Shown piece after piece: positions 1-6,907 of a DNA stretch of 17,543 bases. The DNA comes from an uncultured Sutterella sp. (GTDB lineage Bacteria; Pseudomonadota; Gammaproteobacteria; Burkholderiales; Burkholderiaceae_F): positions 1-17,543 of the forward strand of contig CAJJMF010000031.1 in the NCBI GenBank assembly GCA_905192805.1, read 5' to 3'. Positions within the stretch are counted from its first letter, which is position 1; every line of letters starts with the position of its first letter. The position numbers and the translations under genes are program-made. The notes beneath the pieces were generated by a model. That model saw nothing but the letters and a program-made list of their open reading frames with translations. It was not told where the DNA came from and did no database searches.

Positions 1-45
1 GGTCTCTCACATACGACTCGATTTTTGCTGATGCGTAAACGATAG
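1..45 (+). CDS. pheA: Prephenate dehydratase catalytic domain, C-terminal end (partial, ends at in-frame TAG)
   Basis: Frame 1 opens at the window edge and reads GLSHTTRFLLMRKR, then stops at TAG (43-45). The TTRFLLM segment matches the end of the prephenate dehydratase domain, where a conserved TRF motif contributes to catalysis in the conversion of prephenate to phenylpyruvate (phenylalanine synthesis, cytoplasm). In normal PheA the chain continues through a short linker into an ACT domain. Here the same frame, with no shift, resumes past the stop into exactly that ACT domain (70-333). A single C-to-T change (CAG to TAG) would explain the stop. It could be a real truncation, a pseudogene or a base error. 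TAG ends other genes in this window (hisC, the MATE gene, rho), so it is a working stop here. The rest of pheA lies outside the window. Confidence 0.7.
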   Translation, partial: GLSHTTRFLLMRKR

Positions 46-69
46 GGTTTTATTGCAGAAAATGAGCAG

Positions 70-333
70 ATGAAATGGCAAACCAGTATTGTGTTTTCTG
101 TGCCTAATCGTCCAGGGGCACTCTATGAAGTGCTCTCGCATATGGCAAACCATGGTGTACAAATGGTGCGAATCGAAAGTCGCCCAGCACGCAATGGGGC
201 TTGGGACTATAACTTTTATATTGATTTTGAAGGACACACCAAGGCCACGAATGTGGCACAGGCCCTCCAAGAGGTTGAAAATATCGCTAACTTTTACCGA
301 TGTTTTGGTTCCTACCCCGTCTTACCCATGTGA
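70..333 (+). CDS. pheA: ACT regulatory domain of prephenate dehydratase, separated from the catalytic part by a stop codon
   Basis: An 87-residue reading frame starting at ATG 70 covers a complete ACT domain of the PheA type. It has the RPGALYEVL segment (residues 15-23) and the RIESRPAR segment (residues 34-41), which match the GAL and ESRP motifs that bind phenylalanine in this family. It ends with the usual GSYP motif at the C-terminus. In known PheA proteins this domain gives feedback inhibition by phenylalanine. It lies in the same frame as the preceding catalytic fragment, so together they look like one ancestral gene cut by TAG 43-45. No good ribosome binding site precedes ATG 70, so independent translation would need restart after the TAG. 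hisC begins 36 bp downstream. The options are a split two-part enzyme, a decaying gene, or a sequence error that hides an intact pheA. Confidence 0.75.
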   Translation: MKWQTSIVFSVPNRPGALYEVLSHMANHGVQMVRIESRPARNGAWDYNFYIDFEGHTKATNVAQALQEVENIANFYRCFGSYPVLPM

Positions 334-369
334 GACAGAACCAAGAGAATCGCTTTATTTTGGGAGAAT

Positions 370-1488
370 GTGAACGTGACGCAAGAACTTAAAGCAGTGG
401 ACTATGTCAGTGCGATTGCCCCCTATGATCCGGGTCAGCCATTGGCGATCACGGCCGAGGCACTCGGATTGAGTCCCGAACGTTTGATGCTGTTAAATGC
501 TAATGAAAATCCGTTAGGGATGTCGGAGCACGTGAAAAAAGCGATTGCACAAGAGGTATCCGGGATGAACCGTTACCCCGATGGAGGTGCCTTTGCACTG
601 CGCCAAGCGATTGCACAGGTCAACGGGGTCAATCCTGATCAGGTGATTCATGGCAATGGGTCTGACGAATTGTTGGGGCTGATTGCAGGGGCTTATTTGG
701 CACCCGGTCGACGTTGTGTTTTTTCTCAATACAGTTTCTCGGTTTATCGTCTTAGCGCGGAAGCTCGTGGAGCGACATGCATTGAAGTGCCTGTTTTGCC
801 GTCCTTTGACTATGACTTACCAGCGCTTGTTCGAGAAGCCTCCCACCCCGATACGAGCGTATTGTTTTTAACTAACCCCAATAATCCGACGGGGTTGTGT
901 CTTGATCTCAATGCTCTCGATGAGGCGCTCAAAGCGATTCCAGCGCACGTCTTGGTAGTGTTGGATGAAGCTTATCGTGAATTCTCCGCGCCGCATACCC
1001 GAGCCGACGCCGCTCGATTGCTCGCTGCACACCCGAATGTCTTAGTGGCACGTACCTTCAGTAAAGCCTATGGTCTCGCAGGATTCCGTGTGGGGTATGC
1101 CTTGGCCAATGCGCCGATTGTCGAAATGCTTAATCGCATTCGTGGCCCCTTTAACGTCAACCGACTTGCACAAAGTGCAGCCTGTGCAGCGCTTCTTGAT
1201 CAAGACTTCGTGGAACACAGTTATCAACACAATAAACGGGAACGTGAAGCGCTCGAAGCGGTACTCGATCAGTTAGGCGTTCGCTACCTCCGTAGTGAAA
1301 CCAACTTCATGATGATTCACGTTGCGCAGGCAGCCGCTTTGATCCAATCCCTCAAACAAGCTGGGATTTTAATCCGTGGTTTAGTGAGCTACGGACTCAC
1401 GGATTGGATCCGAGTGAGTATTGGCACACACGAACAGATGCAACAGTTTACGGAGCACTTCGTACAATTCATCAAATCTCACTCCTAG
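370..1488 (+). CDS. hisC: Histidinol-phosphate aminotransferase (HisC family, aromatic-type context)
   Basis: This is a PLP-dependent class I/II aminotransferase of 372 residues, a normal length for HisC. Visible motifs are NENP (45-48), NPNNPTG (169-175), DEAY (199-202) and TFSKAYGLAGFRVGY, in which Lys232 should form the Schiff base and Arg240 should bind substrate phosphate or carboxylate. HisC converts imidazole-acetol phosphate to histidinol phosphate. Homologues placed next to pheA often also transaminate phenylpyruvate and hydroxyphenylpyruvate, and this position suggests that role. Two GTG starts are possible. GTG 370 is only 3 nt from the GGAG at 363-366, whereas GTG 376 lies 9 nt away and is better spaced, so the true protein may be two residues shorter. 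The gene ends in TAG. The tyrA and aroA genes that usually follow are missing, and cmk comes next. Confidence 0.92.
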   Translation: MNVTQELKAVDYVSAIAPYDPGQPLAITAEALGLSPERLMLLNANENPLGMSEHVKKAIAQEVSGMNRYPDGGAFALRQAIAQVNGVNPDQVIHGNGSDELLGLIAGAYLAPGRRCVFSQYSFSVYRLSAEARGATCIEVPVLPSFDYDLPALVREASHPDTSVLFLTNPNNPTGLCLDLNALDEALKAIPAHVLVVLDEAYREFSAPHTRADAARLLAAHPNVLVARTFSKAYGLAGFRVGYALANAPIVEMLNRIRGPFNVNRLAQSAACAALLDQDFVEHSYQHNKREREALEAVLDQLGVRYLRSETNFMMIHVAQAAALIQSLKQAGILIRGLVSYGLTDWIRVSIGTHEQMQQFTEHFVQFIKSHS

Positions 1489-1512
1489 GCAAAGGGAACG
1501 TAGCAGATAATC

Positions 1513-2175
1513 ATGACAAACAACATTCCTGTCATCACGATTGATGGCCCAGCAGCCAGCGGAAAAGGCACGATTGCAGAGCGTGTGGCGCAAGCCTTAG
1601 GGTTTCATTATTTGGATAGTGGGGCGCTTTACCGTATAGCCACGTATGCCGCACTGAAGCGTGGAATTGCTCTGGATGACCCCGAGGCGCTCACGGCGCT
1701 CACTCAAACCTTGAGACCGCAATTTCGCCAAGGGGAAATTGAACTCGATGGCGAGCGGATTACGGACTTAATCCGTACCGAAGCTGTCAGTGCGGCAACC
1801 AGTAAAGTGGCCTCGGTGCCAGGGGTTCGTGCTGCGTTAACTGTACTGCAAAAGTCAGCAGCACAGGCGCCAGGATTGGTGGCGGACGGGCGCGATATGG
1901 GTACCGTGATTTTCCCCGATGCTCAACTCAAAATTTTTATGACGGCTTCGACCCGCGTACGAGCAGAACGCCGTTATAAGCAACTATTAACGCGTGGGGA
2001 TGCGGCCGATTTGGAAGCCATCGAGCGGGATTTGCGTGAACGCGACGAACGCGATTCTCACCGTGCAACCGCTCCGCTCAAACCTGCCGAGGATGCCCTG
2101 ATCTTGGATACCTCAGAGATGGGGATTGAGGCAGTTGTAAAAAAAATTCTCCTCTGGTGGAAAGAGCGTATTTAA
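1513..2175 (+). CDS. cmk: Cytidylate kinase
   Basis: This 220-residue protein phosphorylates CMP and dCMP to the diphosphates using ATP. The P-loop GPAASGKGT is at residues 12-20, LDSGALYR at 34-41 and the CMP-binding DGRDMGT at 125-131. The Arg-rich lid RERDERDSHR follows at about 175-184. The length is typical. It sits 24 bp after hisC and directly before rpsA, the cmk-rpsA pairing conserved across proteobacteria. No strong Shine-Dalgarno sequence is close to the ATG; the nearest, GGGA, is about 15 nt away. Translation may depend partly on coupling to hisC. A terminator-like hairpin follows at 2208-2229. Confidence 0.95.
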   Translation: MTNNIPVITIDGPAASGKGTIAERVAQALGFHYLDSGALYRIATYAALKRGIALDDPEALTALTQTLRPQFRQGEIELDGERITDLIRTEAVSAATSKVASVPGVRAALTVLQKSAAQAPGLVADGRDMGTVIFPDAQLKIFMTASTRVRAERRYKQLLTRGDAADLEAIERDLRERDERDSHRATAPLKPAEDALILDTSEMGIEAVVKKILLWWKERI

Positions 2176-2302
2176 ATATCGTAAAATTACGAATTCCTTT
2201 TTCGTTGCCATTTCCCTTTGAGGAAGTGGTGTTTTATTAACTCCACCCTAGAGGAATTGCCATCTGGCGCTCTTTGGGTGTGCTTTTTCTTATTTTCTAT
2301 AC
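2176..2302 (+). promoter_or_regulatory. rpsA leader without a Shine-Dalgarno sequence (probable S1 autoregulation site)
   Basis: The 127-nt gap before rpsA contains a small inverted repeat (CGTAA/TTACG, 2180-2191), the hairpin at 2208-2229, and a third weak stem (GCGCTC with GGGTGTGC, about 2266-2282). The 20 bases before the ATG are almost purely pyrimidine and T (ctttttcttattttctatac) with no purine-rich site. In E. coli the rpsA leader also lacks a canonical Shine-Dalgarno sequence, is folded into hairpins, and is repressed by free S1. The same logic is likely here, by inference from the layout. Confidence 0.5.
2206..2238 (+). terminator. Hairpin with T-rich tail between cmk and rpsA
   Basis: CCATTTCC (2208-2215) pairs with GGAAGTGG (2222-2229), with one G-T wobble and a 6-nt loop, followed by TGTTTTATT. 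It has the form of a weak intrinsic terminator or attenuator. It may separate cmk transcription from rpsA or be one of the folded elements of the rpsA leader. Confidence 0.45.
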
Positions 2303-3994
2303 ATGACCAACGAAACCAATATGCCCGAATCCTTTGCCGAGCTTTTCGCTGAGAGCGAAAACAACCAGACCATGCGTCCTGGTTCTGTTATCACTGCTGA
2401 AGTTGTTCGCGTTGAACACAACTTCGTGGTGGTCAATGCTGGCCTCAAGAGCGAAGCTTATGTGCCTGTCGACGAATTCAAGAACGACCTCGGCGAAGTG
2501 GATGTTAAGGTCGGTGACTTTATCGCTGTTGCGATCGAATCCGTTGAAAACGGCTATGGCGACACGATCCTCTCCCGTGACAAGGCCAAGCGTCTTGCTG
2601 CTTGGATGAACCTCGAACAGGCTCTCGAATCGGGTGAACTCGTCACCGGTACCGTTGCGGGCAAGGTCAAGGGCGGCCTTACCGTTATGACCAACGGCAT
2701 TCGTGCCTTCTTGCCGGGCTCCCTCGTGGATACCCGTCCTGTCAAGGACACGACGCCTTACGAAGGCAAGACCTTCGAATTCAAGGTTATCAAGCTTGAC
2801 CGTAAGCGCAACAACGTCGTGGTGTCCCGCCGCGCCGTGATCGAAGCCAACATGGGCGAAGAACGTGCCAAGTTGCTCGAAACGTTGCAGGAAGGCGCTA
2901 TCGTCACCGGTATCGTCAAGAACATCACCGACTACGGTGCCTTCGTGGACCTCGGTGGTATCGACGGCTTGTTGCACATCACCGACCTCGCTTGGCGTCG
3001 TGTTCGCCACCCGAGCGAAGTGGTTCAGGTTGGCCAGGAACTCCAGGCCAAGGTTCTCAAGTTCGACAAGGACAAGAACCGCGTCAGCCTCGGCTTGAAG
3101 CAGTTGGGCGAAGATCCGTGGCTCGGTATCGCTCGTCGCTATCCGAAGGGCACGCACCTCTTTGGTAAGGTCACCAACATCACCGAATACGGTGCTTTCG
3201 TTGAAGTCGAAGCCGGTATCGAAGGCTTGGTGCACGTCTCTGAAATGGATTGGACCAACAAGAACGTTGATCCGCGCAAGGTTGTCACCTTGGGTGAAGA
3301 AGTGGAAGTCTCCGTGCTCGACATCGATGAAGATCGTCGTCGCATCTCGCTCGGCATGAAGCAGTGCCGTCCGAATCCGTGGGAAGAATTCAACGCTACC
3401 CACAAGAAGGGTGACAAGATCAAGGGTCAGATCCGCTCGATCACGGACTTCGGTGTGTTCATCGGCTTGCCCGGTAACATCGATGGTCTCGTTCACCTCT
3501 CTGACTTGTCCTGGAACGAATCCGGTGAAGAAGCCGTTCGCCAGTACAAGAAGGGTGACGAAGTCGAAGCCGTGGTTATCGGTATCGATATCGAACGTGA
3601 ACGTATCTCCTTGGGCATCAAGCAGCTCTCTGGCGATCCGTTCAGCAACTTCGCTGATTCGCACGACAAGGGCAACGTGGTGACCGGTACGGTTAAGTCC
3701 GTTGACGCCAAGGGTGCTGTGATCGACCTCGGTAACGATGTCGAAGGTTACTTGCGCGTGAGTGAAATCTCCAGCGAACGCGTGGAAGATGCGACGACCC
3801 AGTTGAGCGAAGGCCAGACGGTTGAAGCCCTCATCACCAACGTTGATCGTAAGAACCGCAACATCCAGTTGTCCATCAAGGCCAAGGACGCCGCTGAAGC
3901 TCGCGACGCTCTCGACCGCTTGAACAACGATGATGCCGCTTCTGGTACGACCAGCTTAGGCGCTTTGTTGAAGGCTAAGCTCGAACAGAACTAA
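2303..3994 (+). CDS. rpsA: 30S ribosomal protein bS1
   Basis: This 563-residue protein is the mRNA-binding S1 of the small ribosomal subunit, needed to load structured or weakly initiated mRNAs. After the N-terminal ribosome anchor (MPESFAELFAESE, residues 7-19) come six S1 OB-fold repeats at roughly 26-92, 110-176, 197-265, 282-352, 369-439 and 456-525. Repeats 3 to 6 show the clear KGxVxxIxxFGxFV-like pattern, for example around GIVKNITDYGAFVDLGG and GKVTNITEYGAFVEVE. Length and the NNQTMRPGSVITAEVVRV opening fit betaproteobacterial S1. The start at ATG 2303 keeps the usual short extension before MPESF. Codon use is strongly biased (Lys almost always AAG, Leu CTC or TTG, Gly GGT or GGC), unlike neighbouring genes, as expected for very high expression. 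ihfB starts 21 bp after the stop and is probably co-transcribed. Confidence 0.98.
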   Translation: MTNETNMPESFAELFAESENNQTMRPGSVITAEVVRVEHNFVVVNAGLKSEAYVPVDEFKNDLGEVDVKVGDFIAVAIESVENGYGDTILSRDKAKRLAAWMNLEQALESGELVTGTVAGKVKGGLTVMTNGIRAFLPGSLVDTRPVKDTTPYEGKTFEFKVIKLDRKRNNVVVSRRAVIEANMGEERAKLLETLQEGAIVTGIVKNITDYGAFVDLGGIDGLLHITDLAWRRVRHPSEVVQVGQELQAKVLKFDKDKNRVSLGLKQLGEDPWLGIARRYPKGTHLFGKVTNITEYGAFVEVEAGIEGLVHVSEMDWTNKNVDPRKVVTLGEEVEVSVLDIDEDRRRISLGMKQCRPNPWEEFNATHKKGDKIKGQIRSITDFGVFIGLPGNIDGLVHLSDLSWNESGEEAVRQYKKGDEVEAVVIGIDIERERISLGIKQLSGDPFSNFADSHDKGNVVTGTVKSVDAKGAVIDLGNDVEGYLRVSEISSERVEDATTQLSEGQTVEALITNVDRKNRNIQLSIKAKDAAEARDALDRLNNDDAASGTTSLGALLKAKLEQN

Positions 3995-4015
3995 TCGTCG
4001 AGTGGGAGGTCAACC

Positions 4016-4336
4016 ATGGACAAAGAAATTTCTCGTGCGGAGTTGATTAAGGAACTCTCTGAACGCATGATGTTACGTGAACGCCAGTGTTTACGCGTGT
4101 TCAACTTTATTATGTCGGAAATTGAAAAAACGATAGAACAAGGTGACCGCTTTGAAATACGTGGCTTTGGGATTTTGACCCCGCGTTTCCGTCGTGGACG
4201 TATGGGACGTAACCCTAAGAGTGGAATGCAGGTGGAGGTATCTCCCCGCTATACCATTCAATTCAAGCCGGGAAAAACTTTGCGCGAAACGGTTGACTTC
4301 CAGCGCATTGTGGATGAAGCGAATCGTGAAGGTTAA
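4016..4336 (+). CDS. ihfB: Integration host factor subunit beta
   Basis: This 106-residue DNA-bending protein of the HU/IHF family acts as a heterodimer with IhfA in nucleoid architecture, recombination and promoter regulation. The helical N-terminal half is followed by EIRGFGILTPRFR (about 47-59) and the beta-arm with GRNPKSG (about 64-70), whose proline intercalates DNA in this family. FKPGKTLRE closes the fold. About 12 residues extend it beyond E. coli IHF-beta (94 residues), mostly at the C-terminus (VDFQRIVDEANREG). A strong GGGAGG (4004-4009) lies 6 nt before the ATG. Position directly after rpsA is the standard ihfB location and favours IHF-beta over HU. A strong intrinsic terminator follows 30 bp after the stop. 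Confidence 0.95.
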   Translation: MDKEISRAELIKELSERMMLRERQCLRVFNFIMSEIEKTIEQGDRFEIRGFGILTPRFRRGRMGRNPKSGMQVEVSPRYTIQFKPGKTLRETVDFQRIVDEANREG

Positions 4337-4365
4337 TTCGCGGTAACGCTCATCACTAACAAGCG

Positions 4366-4400
4366 AAAAGGCTGCGAATCGTAACGTCGCAGCCTTTTTT
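4366..4400 (+). terminator. Intrinsic terminator after ihfB
   Basis: AAGGCTGCGA (4368-4377) pairs perfectly with TCGCAGCCTT (4387-4396) around a 9-nt loop and is followed by TTTTTT overlapping the stem end. This strong Rho-independent terminator should close the rpsA-ihfB transcript and isolate lapB, which then needs its own promoter in 4401-4483. I could not identify that promoter with confidence. Confidence 0.9.
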
Positions 4401-4483
4401 GTCGATGGCACTATCTGGGGCCGGATGGCTTCGTGGTAGTGCACGGATTTCTCGATACCGTTACACAATAAATTAGTGGCATT

Positions 4484-5683
4484 ATGGATTTCGAACTGTG
4501 GTATTTGGTGTTTATCCCCCTTCTCTTTATGGCGGGGTGGTGGGCCAAAGGACTGGACTCGCGCGAACGCGAACGCAATGCAAAAAATCTTCCTGAAGTG
4601 TATTCACGCTCGGTGACCCTATTGGCTGGGGAACATCCCGAACGTGCGGTGGAAACCTTAATTGAAGCCGTGCGTTTGGATCCGGATTTGATTGAGTTGC
4701 ACCATGTGTTAGGGGCTCTCTTTCGCCGCCGTGGGGAATTTGAACGTGCGATTCGCCTGCATAGTCACTTGGTTCATCGTGAGGATATTCCCGAAGCCGA
4801 TCGTACCCGTGCCTTAAAAGAGTTGGGCGAAGATTACATGAAAGCCGGGCTCTTTGATCGTGCTGAGGAAACGTACCGTCGTTTGATGGAGAATCCCTCA
4901 GAGCACCTCCATGCGTTGAAGGCGCTCCTGACGATTTACTGCATTGAGCATGAATGGACAAGTGCCATTGATATCTCGCACCGCTTAGAAGTCCAAGCGG
5001 GCCTTGACTTGGCGCATGAAATTTCTCACTACTACTGTGAGTTGGCTGACCTCGCCCTAGCGCAGAAAGATTTACCCTTGGCACAGGAGCATCTCAACCG
5101 TGCCTTGGAAAAATGGCCGCAATCTGCCCGCGCGACGATCGCCTTAGGGGCGATACGTCAGTTGCAAGGGGATAATGCCACGGCGTTGACCCTCTGGAAT
5201 GGACTGGCACAGTCTCAACCCGATTACCTGCCGCTCGTGATTGGGCGTATTGCCGATACGCTGGTGAAGGAAGATAAACGTGAAGAAGCGCGTCTGATCC
5301 TTCATCAAGCGTTAGCCAGCTCGACCCTGATCGATGTGATGCAAGAGGCCATTACACGGTTAGCCCAATGGGAAGGGGTTGACGCCGCGATGCAACGTGT
5401 ACGCTCGCTCTTGACTGAACGGCCGAGTTTGGCACTCTTTACGCAGATGATCGCGTTGCGAACCCAAGCCAAACCCGAGGAAGAAGAAACCAAACTCTTG
5501 TTGGCACTCTTAGAAAAACAAGCACGTCGTGAGTCGCGCTATCAATGTTCCAAGTGTGGCTTTATGGCGTCGTCATTTTCTTGGCATTGTTTAGGGTGCG
5601 GGAGTTGGGATAGTTTTCCGGTGCGCCGTGTCAGCGATCCCAAACCGAATGTGGAACGTATTGCGGGCGGGGCTATGGGCTAA
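4484..5683 (+). CDS. lapB: Lipopolysaccharide assembly protein B (TPR protein with rubredoxin-type zinc ribbon)
   Basis: This 399-residue protein is close to the E. coli LapB/YciM length (389). It has an N-terminal membrane anchor at about residues 4-20, and the sequence DSRERERNAKNLPEVY marks the start of the cytoplasmic part. TPR-like helical repeats fill about 35-340 (AVETLIEAVRLDPDLIELH, LGEDYMKAGLFDRAEETYR). A C-terminal zinc ribbon has Cys355-x2-Cys358 and Cys369-x2-Cys372. In E. coli LapB sits at the inner membrane and works with FtsH to degrade LpxC, balancing LPS against phospholipid. The usual upstream partner lapA is absent; only about 80 bp lie between the ihfB terminator and the start. 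The ribosome binding site is weak. The downstream intergenic stretch carries possible htpX regulation. Confidence 0.93.
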   Translation: MDFELWYLVFIPLLFMAGWWAKGLDSRERERNAKNLPEVYSRSVTLLAGEHPERAVETLIEAVRLDPDLIELHHVLGALFRRRGEFERAIRLHSHLVHREDIPEADRTRALKELGEDYMKAGLFDRAEETYRRLMENPSEHLHALKALLTIYCIEHEWTSAIDISHRLEVQAGLDLAHEISHYYCELADLALAQKDLPLAQEHLNRALEKWPQSARATIALGAIRQLQGDNATALTLWNGLAQSQPDYLPLVIGRIADTLVKEDKREEARLILHQALASSTLIDVMQEAITRLAQWEGVDAAMQRVRSLLTERPSLALFTQMIALRTQAKPEEEETKLLLALLEKQARRESRYQCSKCGFMASSFSWHCLGCGSWDSFPVRRVSDPKPNVERIAGGAMG

Positions 5684-5742
5684 TGGGCTCCTACTGGAGT
5701 GCCATCGGGACGTGCTTACGCCAGCAACTAAAAACTAAATCT

Positions 5743-5765
5743 CTTGGGATTTGTTACAACCCAAG
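5743..5765. repeat. Imperfect 23-bp inverted repeat upstream of htpX
   Basis: CTTGGG-AT-TTGT-T-ACAA-CCCAAG: two nested perfect arms (6 and 4 bp) around a single-base centre with a 2-base asymmetry. No T-run follows on either strand, so it looks less like a terminator of lapB and more like an operator or RNA hairpin. It lies about 12 bp before the candidate heat-shock promoter. Confidence 0.4.
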
Positions 5766-5776
5766 AACTAGACCGA

Positions 5777-5806
5777 TTTGAGTTGTGGGGGACTTTCCCC
5801 TAATAT
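5777..5806 (+). promoter_or_regulatory. Candidate sigma-32 (heat-shock) promoter of htpX
   Basis: TTTGAG (5777-5782) and CCCCTAATA (starting 5797) are separated by 14 nt. This resembles the sigma-32 pattern CTTGAA, 13-15 nt, CCCCATnTA, with 4 of 6 bases matching at -35 and the CCCC core present at -10. htpX is a heat-shock gene in E. coli, which supports the reading. It would give a leader of roughly 75 nt. Confidence 0.4.
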
Positions 5807-5889
5807 TAAATGGCTGGGATCTAAGAATGACATCGTTATTCTGAAGCGATCCCCTGACAACTATAAGTACAAAAGGGTATCTGACTCAT

Positions 5890-6789
5890 ATGTTAAAACG
5901 TATTGGTCTTCTAATATTAGCTAACCTCGCTGTGTTCGTCGTACTGTCTGTGGTACTGACGATTGTGCAGATGGTGTTTGGGGTGAATTTCGGCGGTATG
6001 GCTGGAAAATCCCTCAATTTAACAACACTCTTTATTTTCTCGATGGTCGTTGGTTTCACGGGCTCGATCATCTCGCTCTTGATGAGTAAGACGATGGCCA
6101 AAATGACCATGGGCTTACACATGATCGACGTGAACCGTCCGCAAAATAATCTGGAAGCGTATTTGGTCGATGTGATTCGTTCTCAAACGCAAAAGATTGG
6201 TTTACCCATGCCCGAGGTCGGGATCTATGAAGGGGAACCCAACGCGTTTGCCACGGGGGCGAGTGCTTCGGGTTCCTTGGTGGCCGTTTCGACGGGGCTC
6301 TTGAATTTGATGAACCGCGAAGAAGTGGAAGCCGTTTTAGGTCATGAGCTCTCGCACGTGAAAAACGGTGACATGGTGACGATGACCTTATTGCAAGGCG
6401 TGGTGAATACGTTCGTGTTCTTCTTTGCGCGTGTCATTGGTTGGGTGGTGGACCGCCAGATTCTTCGTAATGAAGATGATGCGCCGGGTGTAGGCTACTA
6501 TGTGACCAGCTTAGTGCTTGATATCTGCTTAGGGTTCTTGGCTTCGATGGTGGTGGCTTACTTCTCGCGCTGGCGTGAGTTCCATGCCGACGCGGGGGCT
6601 GCGAACATTATGGGCTCGACCACGCCGATGATTAACGCATTAAAGCGCTTAGGCAGTATCCAGCCCGAAGAATTGCCGGGTCAAATGAAAGGCTTCGGTA
6701 TTTCGGGTGGCATCGGTTCCTTGTTAGCGTCCCATCCTCCGCTTGCGGATCGTATCCGTGCGCTGGAAGAACGTCGCTACACGGCCTAA
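5890..6789 (+). CDS. htpX: Membrane zinc metalloprotease HtpX
   Basis: This 299-residue M48-family protease of the inner membrane helps FtsH clear damaged membrane proteins. Two N-terminal transmembrane helices lie at about 7-29 and 45-65. The cytoplasmic catalytic motif HELSH (152-156) supplies two zinc-binding histidines and the catalytic Glu153, and Glu230 in the WREFHADAGAA segment is the likely third ligand. Two further hydrophobic helices lie at about 165-185 and 205-225. The C-terminal SHPPLADRI motif (281-289) is typical of HtpX. Length equals the E. coli protein (about 293). The start at ATG 5890 gives the standard MLKRIGLL beginning; its GGG (5875-5877) is rather distant. It is a single-gene unit with its own promoter region and a hairpin after the stop. 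Confidence 0.96.
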   Translation: MLKRIGLLILANLAVFVVLSVVLTIVQMVFGVNFGGMAGKSLNLTTLFIFSMVVGFTGSIISLLMSKTMAKMTMGLHMIDVNRPQNNLEAYLVDVIRSQTQKIGLPMPEVGIYEGEPNAFATGASASGSLVAVSTGLLNLMNREEVEAVLGHELSHVKNGDMVTMTLLQGVVNTFVFFFARVIGWVVDRQILRNEDDAPGVGYYVTSLVLDICLGFLASMVVAYFSRWREFHADAGAANIMGSTTPMINALKRLGSIQPEELPGQMKGFGISGGIGSLLASHPPLADRIRALEERRYTA

Positions 6790-6809
6790 TCGCCGCTTGA
6801 TGGTTTATG

Positions 6810-6832
6810 CCTCCCCAACGCCATTGGGGAGG
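6810..6832. terminator. Hairpin after htpX
   Basis: CCTCCCCAA (6810-6818) pairs perfectly with TTGGGGAGG (6824-6832) around CGCCA. No T-run follows on the + strand, so it may be a Rho-type or RNA-stabilising 3' end for htpX rather than a textbook intrinsic terminator. Confidence 0.5.
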
Positions 6833-6846
6833 TGAAGACAAAACAA

Positions 6847-6878
6847 TGCCCCAGCATGAAAATCATTCAGCTGGGGCA
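6847..6878 (-). terminator. Terminator of the radical SAM gene (may serve both strands)
   Basis: TGCCCCAGC (6847-6855) pairs perfectly with GCTGGGGCA (6870-6878) around a 14-nt loop. Read on the minus strand the stem is followed by TTGTTTTGTC, giving an intrinsic terminator for the gene ending at 6908. It may also stop htpX readthrough from the other side. Confidence 0.7.
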
Positions 6879-6907
6879 AAGTGTTTATGGGGTAGCCTCC
6901 GAGAGAT

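Noticed and set aside
43..45. TAG recoding or stop reassignment in pheA
   Set aside because: hisC, the MATE gene and rho all end at TAG, so TAG is used as a normal stop here; no recoding signal such as a SECIS or PYLIS-like hairpin is evident next to it.
2297..3664. 455-residue open frame opposite rpsA
   Set aside because: It is a shadow caused by the strong codon bias of rpsA; the protein has no recognisable family pattern and no promoter or ribosome binding site of its own.
4091..4468. 125-residue minus-strand frame across ihfB and its terminator
   Set aside because: It runs through the ihfB terminator hairpin and is antisense to a certain gene; no family resemblance.
4527..5084. 185-residue minus-strand frame opposite lapB
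   Set aside because: Antisense to a well-supported gene, with low-complexity composition and no motif.
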